64,000 nt of DNA, from positions 2,418,001-2,482,000 of the forward strand of contig NZ_CP066339.1 in assembly GCF_016406125.1 (NCBI RefSeq), written 5' to 3'. Under the pieces are notes generated by a model. It saw nothing but the letters and a program-made list of their open reading frames with translations, did not search any database and was not told the DNA's origin. Source of the DNA: Alicyclobacillus sp. SO9 (GTDB lineage: Bacteria > Bacillota > Bacilli > Alicyclobacillales > Alicyclobacillaceae). A program made the translations under genes and the position numbers. Below, one piece after another: positions 33,969 through 41,700 of the stretch (position 1 is its first letter; each line of letters begins with the position of its first letter).

Positions 33969-34105
33969 CATAGAGAGCACAAACATCCGAGGTGACTCCT
34001 TCCTCGGGCTCTCTGTGGTGACCAAATATCATGGTCGCCTCCTTTTACCCCCGAGAAGCTGTATCATTGCGCCGCTGTCTTCGGATGGCGGCAAACTTTT
34101 TAAAT
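33969..34105 (+). other. Gene-free stretch with three strong inverted repeats
   Basis: A two-part hairpin has outer arms 33969-33978 / 34008-34017 (CATAGAGAGC / GCTCTCTGTG) and inner arms CCGAGG / CCTCGG (33987-33992 / 34002-34007). GACCA/TGGTC pairs flank AATATCA at 34018-34035. TTGCGCCGC / GCGGCAA with AACTTTTT follows at about 34075-34105. GGGTG-GGA-CACCC lies further on (about 34110). It may be a structured RNA, a pac/cos-region signal or terminators. Confidence 0.45.
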
Positions 34106-34144
34106 GGGTGGGACACCCGTTTGGATGCCCACGTGTTGGATAGT

Positions 34145-34306
34145 CTACGAAAAGTCTTCTTGTTCTGCAGCTTTGGTGGCTTCTTCTTCCGTTGCATAGC
34201 CCGTCTTTGAAATGCGAAAGCCAGACGCTGAAGCGGGTGTTGGTTGATAGACATGCCATAAATTATCGTTTTCGAACTTTCGGACGGCGATTCCCTTTTC
34301 ATTCAT
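34145..34306 (-). CDS. Small leftward protein in front of terS, 53 aa
   Basis: ATG 34306 with GGAGGGACAAACT upstream and a TATAAT 20 bases further on the minus strand. MNEKGIAVRKFENDNLWHVY, then FRISKTGYATEEEATKAAEQ. The pattern resembles a small alpha/beta AP2/Arm-type DNA-binding fold. It is antisense to the late operon and might be made in the lysogen. Unknown family. Confidence 0.5.
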   Translation of the reverse strand: MNEKGIAVRKFENDNLWHVYQPTPASASGFRISKTGYATEEEATKAAEQEDFS

Positions 34307-34350
34307 AGTTTGTCCCTCCATTTAGATTATACATAAAACGAGGTGAGCGC

Positions 34351-34851
34351 ATGGGGAAGAGCAAATATGACTCGCATGTGCTGCCTAAGCTAGACATCAT
34401 TGAGGGATGGAGCCGCAACGGCCTCACCTTGGAGCAAATTGCAAAGAACCTTCACGTATCCAAGGTTAGCCTTATCAAATATCGGAAGGAACATGTTGAA
34501 CTTTTGAACGCCTTAAAAAGTGGGAAGGAAGAGGCGGACGTTCAAGTCCAAAACGCAATTTTCCGGTCCGCTGTCGGCTTTCATGAAAAGGAACAGATTG
34601 CCACGCCAAGCGGGAAGGTTGTTGAAGTGACCCGTTTTCATCCACCCATTCCGACTGCGCAGATATTCTGGATGAAGAATCGCGTGCCGGACAGATGGCG
34701 CGACAAACAGCAGCATGAGCATTCTGGCCCAGACGGCAAGCCGATTGAAGTGAACGTGTCGCACGACCTGTCCAAATTGAGCGACGAGGAGCTGAGTCAG
34801 CTTGAAGGCCTCGTTGTCAAATCTACCGTCACTCCAACAGATACAAGTTGA
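34351..34851 (+). CDS. terS: Terminase small subunit
   Basis: 166 residues, ATG with AGGTGAG upstream. N-terminal HTH (LDIIEGWSRNGLTLEQIAKN, LHVSKVSLIKYRKEH) for pac/cos recognition, central assembly helices (DVQVQNAIFRSAVGFHEKEQ), and a family sequence FWMKNRVPDRWRDKQ before the C-terminus. It overlaps the large subunit gene by 50 bases. Confidence 0.88.
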   Translation: MGKSKYDSHVLPKLDIIEGWSRNGLTLEQIAKNLHVSKVSLIKYRKEHVELLNALKSGKEEADVQVQNAIFRSAVGFHEKEQIATPSGKVVEVTRFHPPIPTAQIFWMKNRVPDRWRDKQQHEHSGPDGKPIEVNVSHDLSKLSDEELSQLEGLVVKSTVTPTDTS

Positions 34852-36280
34852 AAAAGCGCGACGAAGTCTAAAAGAGTTTATCAGGCAGGCGTGGATGGTC
34901 CTCGAACCGTCGACGCCATACGTGCATGGTTGGCATTTGGACGCTATCTCAGAACATCTTGAGGCGGTGTCGCGTGGCGAGATTCGTAATCTGCTGATTA
35001 ACATGCCACCGAGGCACATGAAGTCCATTCAGGTCTCTGTCATGTGGCCAGCGTGGGAGTGGCTCACAAATCCACATATGCGGTGGCTGTATTCGTCGTA
35101 CGCTGCAACGTTGTCCACCCGTGACAGTCTGAAATGCCGGCGCCTGATTGAAAGTCCCTGGTACCAAGAGAACTTTGGTCATATTTATCAACTCACCAGT
35201 GACCAAAACGTCAAGAACCGCTACGAGAATGATAAAAGCGGGTACCGGATTGCAACCTCCGTTGGTGGCGCTGCAACCGGTGAAGGTGGCGACAGGATTG
35301 TTGTCGACGACCCGCACAATGTCATGGACAGCACCAGTCAGACCATGCGCGAAGCCACGCTGCAGTGGTGGGACGAGACAATGTCCAGTCGACTCAATGA
35401 CCCGAAGACAGGCGCAAAGGTCATTGTCATGCAGCGCGTTCATGAGAAAGATTTGTCTGGTCACGTGTTGGATCAAGGCGGCTACGACCATCTGTGTTTG
35501 CCGGCCGAGTACGAAGGCAAGAAGATATTCACCAGCATTGGCTGGTCAGACCCACGCGAACATGAAGGAGACCTGCTTTGGTCTGAGAGATTTGGCCGCG
35601 TTGAAATAGACACCTTGAAGCGCGCGATGGGGAGCTATGCAGCAGCTGGGCAACTGCAGCAGCACCCAAGCCCTGCTGAGGGCGGTGTGCTCAAGCGGCA
35701 CTGGTGGAAGTTCTACACGCAGCTGCCGGAGGAAATTGAAGAACAGATTCAATCCTGGGACCTCACTTTTAAAGAGGCGAAGGACAATGACTACGTCGTC
35801 GGCCAGGTTTGGGGACGCATTGGTGCAGACCGGTACCTTTTGGACCAAACCAGAGACCGCATGAATTTTCCCGAGTCTCTGCAGGCTGTAAGAAATCTAT
35901 CGAGCAAATGGCCCAATACATACACGAAGCTGGTAGAGGACAAAGCAAACGGGCCAGCGCTCATATCGACGCTCAAGAAGGAAATCACGGGTCTCATCCC
36001 CGTTGAACCAATGGGAAGCAAAGAGGCACGTGTGGCAGCTGTCAGCCCTCAAATTGAATCAGGTAACGTCTATCTACCTCACCCAACGATTGCGCCATGG
36101 GTGAACGACTTGATAGAAGAAGCGGCTGCGTTCCCGAAGGGCGCACATGACGACATGGTGGATGCAATGAGCCAGGCGCTCCTGCGATTCAGTCGCGGCG
36201 GTGGCTGGCTTGGGTGGCTTACAGCAGAAAGCGAGGAGGATGAGGATGGACAAGATGATGCACAATCAGATAGGTTTTAA
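34802..36280 (+). CDS. terL: Terminase large subunit
   Basis: 492 residues, TTG start within terS. ATPase: adenine/Walker A variant INMPPRHMKSIQVSV, Walker B RIVVDDPHNV, coupling motif VMQRVHEKDLSG. Nuclease: SWDLTFKEAKDNDYVVG (first Asp), later KLVEDKANG and the acidic GAHDDMVDAMSQAL. It packages DNA into proheads through the portal. Length is usual. Confidence 0.95.
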   Translation: MKASLSNLPSLQQIQVEKARRSLKEFIRQAWMVLEPSTPYVHGWHLDAISEHLEAVSRGEIRNLLINMPPRHMKSIQVSVMWPAWEWLTNPHMRWLYSSYAATLSTRDSLKCRRLIESPWYQENFGHIYQLTSDQNVKNRYENDKSGYRIATSVGGAATGEGGDRIVVDDPHNVMDSTSQTMREATLQWWDETMSSRLNDPKTGAKVIVMQRVHEKDLSGHVLDQGGYDHLCLPAEYEGKKIFTSIGWSDPREHEGDLLWSERFGRVEIDTLKRAMGSYAAAGQLQQHPSPAEGGVLKRHWWKFYTQLPEEIEEQIQSWDLTFKEAKDNDYVVGQVWGRIGADRYLLDQTRDRMNFPESLQAVRNLSSKWPNTYTKLVEDKANGPALISTLKKEITGLIPVEPMGSKEARVAAVSPQIESGNVYLPHPTIAPWVNDLIEEAAAFPKGAHDDMVDAMSQALLRFSRGGGWLGWLTAESEEDEDGQDDAQSDRF

Positions 36281-36419
36281 GACGCCTGCTCATGAGGCCA
36301 ATCAAAAGGCGTCACATGAGGAACGGCTCGACCTAATCGAGAGGCGTCTGACTGCACTTGAGAACAAGGATGGGAACTATCAAGAATACCTCAAGATGAA
36401 AGAGAAGTTTGAAAAGTAA
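36246..36419 (+). CDS. Small coiled-coil protein, 57 aa
   Basis: ATG 36246 inside the end of terL, with GAGGAGGATGAGG upstream. MDKMMHNQIGFKTPAHEANQ then a coiled coil (HEERLDLIERRLTALENK). Unknown role in head assembly region. Confidence 0.5.
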   Translation: MDKMMHNQIGFKTPAHEANQKASHEERLDLIERRLTALENKDGNYQEYLKMKEKFEK

Positions 36420-36442
36420 ACCCGACAACGGGAGGGATTGAA

Positions 36443-36730
36443 GTGAGCGAGTTCAATGAGCAGTTCCGAGACTTCCTATGCAAGACCATCGCTGAAGCAT
36501 TTCAGAAGCCTCCCAGGTGGCGCAGAGCATTTGTCCATCGCAGACCCGTTGCATTTTGGCGCCTGATGCGAAAGTGGAAACTCCCAGAGCGATGGTGTGG
36601 ACGCTGGACTGTCTATGGGGAGGGCCCGTTGCATCCCAACTGCCGTCACCTGATGGCACCAGTCGATACGCCATTTCGAGACAGAATCATGGGTATCAAA
36701 CGCGACAACGCGAAGGAGGCCGATTCATGA
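36443..36730 (+). CDS. Basic hypothetical protein, 95 aa
   Basis: GTG with GGGAGGGATTGAA upstream. MSEFNEQFRDFLCKTIAEAF followed by an Arg/Trp-rich middle (RWRRAFVHRRPVAFWRLMRK) and CRHLMAPV. Nucleic-acid binding is likely from composition. Stop overlaps the next ATG. Confidence 0.55.
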   Translation: MSEFNEQFRDFLCKTIAEAFQKPPRWRRAFVHRRPVAFWRLMRKWKLPERWCGRWTVYGEGPLHPNCRHLMAPVDTPFRDRIMGIKRDNAKEADS

Positions 36731-36930
36731 ACCGCCAGCAACGATTACATAAGCGCCGCAAAGTGGCGTACCACCGTTTCAAGCAAACCCTGCGTCGTAA
36801 CGTTCACTGGTACTGCAAAGCTCGACGGATTGAACCAATGGCCTACAAGGTGCAGGATGCATTCCTGGTGATATGGGACGCGGATTCGAGACAACATCAC
36901 ATACCCTTGACCGAGGTGGTGAGCGCGTGA
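36727..36930 (+). CDS. Basic hypothetical protein, 67 aa
   Basis: ATG overlaps the preceding stop. MNRQQRLHKRRKVAYHRFKQ, then YKVQDAFLVIWDADSRQHHI. Small beta domain after a basic helix. Stop overlaps the next GTG. Unknown family. Confidence 0.5.
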   Translation: MNRQQRLHKRRKVAYHRFKQTLRRNVHWYCKARRIEPMAYKVQDAFLVIWDADSRQHHIPLTEVVSA

Positions 36931-37151
36931 CGCATGTCAACCGACTGGATGCACCCAGACGTGACCCGACTGCAAGCAGCGCGATTGGCCATGCAGATAG
37001 GCATAAAAAGAACAGCACAGTGCGTGTCATTGTCAAACGTGGCGACAAAGTCTTGACCGAGTCCGAACTGCCACCGTTTGGCGAAGTGAACATCACGATG
37101 CACAGTGGCAAAGTCACCTTTATTGAGCGTGTCAAAGAGAAGGTGGAGTGA
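36927..37151 (+). CDS. Hypothetical protein, 74 aa
   Basis: GTG overlaps the preceding stop. Polar N-terminus, then beta strands (TVRVIVKRGDKVLTESELPP, EVNITMHSGKVTFIERVKEK). Unknown family. The stop is adjacent to the membrane protein start. Confidence 0.5.
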   Translation: MTHVNRLDAPRRDPTASSAIGHADRHKKNSTVRVIVKRGDKVLTESELPPFGEVNITMHSGKVTFIERVKEKVE

Positions 37152-37318
37152 TGGGACTGGCGAAAGTTGCAATCTTGCTTTTGTTCTGGTGTATGTCCCT
37201 TATATTCTTGGGCGCCTTCTTGCAGATGGTTCAGTCGCAACCGCACTTTCTAATTGGATTGATTGGATACATGGGGACGATTATTACTACAGCAGTTTGG
37301 ATGGCGTCGGCAAAATAG
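37151..37318 (+). CDS. Two-TM membrane protein, 55 aa
   Basis: ATG 37151 with GGTGGAG upstream, overlapping the preceding stop. Two hydrophobic helices (KVAILLLFWCMSLIFLGAFL and LIGLIGYMGTIITTAVW). Size and topology are holin-like, but it is far from the lysis module. Function unknown. Confidence 0.55.
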   Translation: MGLAKVAILLLFWCMSLIFLGAFLQMVQSQPHFLIGLIGYMGTIITTAVWMASAK

Positions 37319-37342
37319 AACCTGATAACAGGAGATGAGAAG

Positions 37343-38146
37343 ATGAACACAGGAGATTTGATTTTCACGACGGTAATCCAACCGACCGGGAACGCTTCGA
37401 CGGTTGGAGAGCTGCTTTCAGAGGATGTATTGCGCCATGCAATCGAGCAGGCACAGGGAAAGACCATTCTGGTCAATGAAGACTTCAACAAGAACGCTAT
37501 TGTGGGCGTAGCCAGCCAATTCAAAGAAATCCCAGGCATTGGGTTCACGATTGGTGGACGAATTCTAAAGAGCGAGTTTATAAATGGGGCGCGCCAAGTC
37601 GAAGAGTTTGAGCTCAGGGATGTGGCTCAGAGCTTCGACTTCAAAACCCCCGGGTACGCCCGCATTCCGGAATACGTGTCGTCGACTGTCGTAGCGGTTG
37701 AGTTTGCCAAAATGGGACGCAAAACCACCGTGTGTCTCATCACAATTGACAACAGTTTCGAAATCGTCGGAACCAGTGCATGCGTTGACCCTGAGAAGTT
37801 CGACGAGGAAACGGGTCGTAAATGGGCATGGAAGGATGCACTCAACAAACTCGAAGAACTGGACGGATTCTTGCGCCGATCTGCGCCACGTGAGTTGGTC
37901 ATGCCTTCTCTGTCACCTGAGCAAATGGAAGAGCTAAAGGAAGCGCTCATCGAGGCTAGACGAGAAGAACTCCACAATAATTTAGGACCCGCGCCATGGC
38001 TCGTACATCTTAAGGATGAGGAACCGGACGAGGGTGTCAAAGCAGATGGGGCGGCCGAAGACTGGGAAAGCCCCGACACGAGCAACTGGGTTGACGGGAT
38101 GGTAAGTGCTCGAGATAGTCACTCGGACGGTGATGCGGATGCCTGA
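37343..38146 (+). CDS. Phage protein with Gp49-like domain
   Basis: 267 residues, ATG with AGGAGATG upstream. The N-terminal half is an unknown beta-rich domain (ILVNEDFNKNAIVGVASQFK). The middle (ARIPEYVSSTVVAVEFAKMG, TVCLITIDNSFEIVGTSACV, KWAWKDALNKLEELDGFL) matches the Gp49/Sf6 Gp66 family. The C-terminus is acidic and disordered. Function unknown. It overlaps the next gene. Confidence 0.65.
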   Translation: MNTGDLIFTTVIQPTGNASTVGELLSEDVLRHAIEQAQGKTILVNEDFNKNAIVGVASQFKEIPGIGFTIGGRILKSEFINGARQVEEFELRDVAQSFDFKTPGYARIPEYVSSTVVAVEFAKMGRKTTVCLITIDNSFEIVGTSACVDPEKFDEETGRKWAWKDALNKLEELDGFLRRSAPRELVMPSLSPEQMEELKEALIEARREELHNNLGPAPWLVHLKDEEPDEGVKADGAAEDWESPDTSNWVDGMVSARDSHSDGDADA

Positions 38147-38372
38147 ATACGTCGTCGTGACGTGGGATGAGTACCAACGGCTTAAACAATCATCCGAGGT
38201 TGACCCTGAAGATCATCTGTCAAAAGCAAACGTGCGTGAGAAGCTGACCAAGGTGATTGACAGTCTGTGCGCTCCCCATCTGCTGTGGCGCCCGGACGAG
38301 ACTGCATTAAAGACATCGCTCTTGCACATATATGAATTGCTTCTTGGTGAACCCTATCGCCAGCACAAATAG
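38139..38372 (+). CDS. Hypothetical protein, 77 aa
   Basis: ATG 38139 overlaps the preceding stop, GGTGATGCGG upstream. MPEYVVVTWDEYQRLKQSSE then helices (VREKLTKVIDSLCAPHLL). Soluble. Unknown family. Followed by a terminator. Confidence 0.55.
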   Translation: MPEYVVVTWDEYQRLKQSSEVDPEDHLSKANVREKLTKVIDSLCAPHLLWRPDETALKTSLLHIYELLLGEPYRQHK

Positions 38373-38387
38373 ACCTACTCGATAACG

Positions 38388-38450
38388 AGCGGTCACTGAT
38401 ATGCAGAGGATTTCCATTTGGAGATCCCTGTTGTCGGTGACCGCTTTTTT
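38388..38450 (+). terminator. Terminator before the portal gene
   Basis: AGCGGTCAC / GTGACCGCT, a 9-bp stem around a 40-base insert that itself folds (GGATTTCC / GGAGATCC), followed by TTTTTT. The long loop is unusual. Confidence 0.8.
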
Positions 38451-38471
38451 GCGTTTCTAAGGAGGTATTCG

Positions 38472-38717
38472 ATGGACACTCAACTGCAATCATCATTCCC
38501 AAAGGTCGCCAAGCGCCAACTCTGCCACGTGAACGAGGAAGGCGGATTTGTACCGGGCCATGTCACGGCTGTGTTTGACGGCGGCTTTGTCGTGCACCGT
38601 GAGGACGGCCAAGTGATTCGTGTCCTGGAGTCCAATTGGGAAGACAACGACGCGGGCCGATTCCTGTGGCTCACAAGGCGCGGAAAGCCTATCAAACGAC
38701 CGTGGTGGAAGAGGTAA
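38472..38717 (+). CDS. Hypothetical protein, 81 aa
   Basis: ATG with AAGGAGG 6 bases upstream. Small beta-rich protein (HVNEEGGFVPGHVTAVFDGG, FVVHREDGQVIRVLES) with a basic end (RRGKPIKRPWWKR). Unknown; immediately precedes the portal gene. Confidence 0.55.
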   Translation: MDTQLQSSFPKVAKRQLCHVNEEGGFVPGHVTAVFDGGFVVHREDGQVIRVLESNWEDNDAGRFLWLTRRGKPIKRPWWKR

Positions 38718-38734
38718 GGAAGGAGGCGCGATAG

Positions 38735-41700
38735 ATGACCGTTGAAATCATGAAGGCATCCAGACAGGGCGCTATCGCGTCCACAACCAGTCTTGCGGCG
38801 CAGGCACGCATGGCCGCAACGAAGCCAGCTGCACCCGTGAAGGTGCCCGAGACTGTTGAAATCGCAATGACTGAACAGGGTATGATTGCAGGTGGCAACT
38901 TTAGCCCTGGTGCGCCAATCTCACCCTACAACGAAGTCGGCACGCCCCCAGTCATTACACCATTCCAAGTTGGTCAGAACATCTTCGCAGTCCCTCGCCA
39001 GATGACTGGTGTTGGGTTCGACACACTGAAAAACATCACGAGCAAGTGGGACGTGGCCCGGCTGTGTATTGAGGTACGCCAGGACGAACTACGTAATCTG
39101 GACTGGGACATTGTCGTCGATGAAGATGAAGTGGATAACGCGGACTTGTACAAAGAGGAGATAAAGCAAGCCAAGAAATTCTTCATGCATCCGGCACAGG
39201 GGTACGACACCGACGACCTGGTCATGATGAGCTCTGATGACTGGCTTCGGTATGATGCACTAGCCATGTACAGACACCGGACACGTAACGGCAAACTGGG
39301 TGAACTGGAAGTCATAGATGGCACCAGCATCTCACCACTGATCGATGGACGTGGTGGCATTCCGCGTGGAGATGCACCAGCCTATGCACAATGGGCATGG
39401 GGATTGCCCTGGACGTGGCTACGACAGCGCGACATTATCTACAAGCCGCATCACCCGCAACCATCCACGCGGTACGGATTACCACCGGCTGAGTGGGTGC
39501 TACTCACGGCGAACACAGATGTGCGTTTGCAGTGGTATTTCTTAACCTACTTTACGGAAGGCGGCGTACCAGAAGCCTTCGTTAATGCGCCACCTGATGT
39601 GCAGGACCCTAAACAGGTGAAGGCGCTCCAAGATGCATACGACGCTACGATTAGCGGTACCCGCGGTGCGCACCACAAGGTCAAATGGATTCCACCTGGT
39701 GCAAAGGCGGAGTTAGTCAATAAGGCCAACTTTGATGTGGATTTCGCGGGCTTCATGCTCGCCAAGGGGTGTGCTTCATATAAAGTGCAGCCGGCGCAGA
39801 TTGGCTTTACTGAGAAAGTCAACAAGAGTTCTGGCGATACCCAGCGCGACATTACAGACCTTCGTTCCATCATTCCCAGTACAAAATACTATCAATCGAT
39901 ATTCAATCAAATCCTGCGCGAAGACTTCAATATGCCTTATGCGCGGTTCAAATACTTGAATGTTGAAGAGGAAGAAGACCAGCTCAAGTTAGCTCAAACG
40001 CGGCAAATTTACATCCAGACCGGCGTGTATTCTCCCGACGAAGTACGCTTGAAGCTGGGGGAAGAAGTAGACTCCAAACATCCAGTGGGGCGCGCATTGT
40101 ACACACGCACTGGCGTTGTGTTCCTGGACGATGGGACGGCTGGCGGCGTGCAGCCGGATGAAGAGGACGACGAACTGGAACCTGCCGATGGCGTGACGGT
40201 AGACTCTGAATTGATGCCAAAGCCTCACAGTCAGGCCAAGCCTGCGGAGGCCACTAAGAAAGCCCTACAAAACGAACTGCGCAAGTGGCGCAATGCCGCG
40301 GTGAAGCGAGCCAAGGACGGCAAGCAGCAGAAGGTGTGGGAGCCTGTCGCGCTTGATGGCATGTTAGCCAAGGCGCTCAACACGCAGTTGCAGTCGGTTG
40401 ACCATCCGGATGAGGTGCGGAGATTGTTCGACCCGCTGATAGGTGGTGATGCACCTGTAAATTTTTCGAAACGAGCAACCAACGTTCGGCGTGGTAAAGG
40501 CCGTATGGTTGCTCGAGACAACAAACGGCTGCGTGAGCAACAACAGAACCTTAAGGTGCAAATTGAGATTCTCTTACACCGGGAAGGTCCACCGCTGGCG
40601 CAGCATGTTTCAGACGGTCTGCAGACTCAGCCTCAAGCTATCAATGGTACCACGGTTGAGCTGACGGTATTGGACGCGATTCTCGCCAATTATGGATGGC
40701 AGGGATGGGAGAAGCATCTTAAAGAGACCGTTACAGATGCGGCGAAGGCGATATACACGCAAGGCGCTGAAGAAGCCATGAAGCATGTGGATGTGCAGCC
40801 TTCTTTCGACCTCATCAATCCCGTGGCCGTTGAATACGCCGAGAAGCGTGGCGCGGAACTGGTCGGGAAGACGAGGCTCGGTGATTTCTACATCGACAAC
40901 CCGAATCCCGAATTCAGCATTCCTCACGCTACCCGCGACATGATTCGCCGGCATGTTGTCTCTGCCATCAAGAAAGGCGAGTCGATTGATGAACTGAAGA
41001 AGGGGATTCAGGAGCACTACGCCTTCAGTGATGCCAGAGCCGAGACCATCGCTCGAACCGAAACAGGATTTGCATACAACCACGGAACTGTGGGAGGCAG
41101 CGGTCTTGCGGATGTCCAGCACGTTGAGGTCTTTGATGGAGACTATGACCCACCTTGTGCGGATGCGAATGGCTCTATTTGGACCCTGGCCTATGCCGAT
41201 GCACATGTGCTGCAACATCCAAATTGTCTAGTCCCAGGGACGAGAGTGGTCGCACACAATGTGGAGGCCACGTTTGCGCGAAGGTATAAGGGTGACGTGG
41301 TTGTCCTGCGCACAGCCAGCGATTACGAGGTCACCGTTACTCCGAATCACCCGATATTGACGAATCGCGGATGGCTGACTGCTGGCGAGTTGAGCGAAGG
41401 AGACTATGTAATCCGCGACGTCAGTACCGACTGGACCAGTTGTGGTTCTAACCACGATGAAATGCCACCCGTTATCGAGGAGGTAGCGGAATCGTTCGGT
41501 CTCACGTTTGATGTCGTGCCAACTACCGCCGAAGACTTCCACGGCGACGGAGCCGACGGCGAGGTCTGCATTATACGGACCGATGGCCTTTTGTCTGACC
41601 GGGCTCAATCCACGCTCAACAAGAAGGTTGCGCAGTCGGTCTTCGTTGACTCCGATATTCTTGCTCGTGTATTCCGGGTCGAGTGCAATTTGTTCGAGTC

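Noticed and set aside
33961-34143. Rightward 60-residue frame in the structured gap
   Set aside because: No ribosome site, poor composition, and it lies across strong inverted repeats.
34949-35491. 180-residue frame antisense to terL
   Set aside because: No motif, no start signal; terL strand is clearly coding.
40610-41218. 202-residue leftward frame next to the intein endonuclease
   Set aside because: No domain motif and no ribosome site, unlike the antisense frame inside the intein; treated as a shadow of the MuF coding strand.
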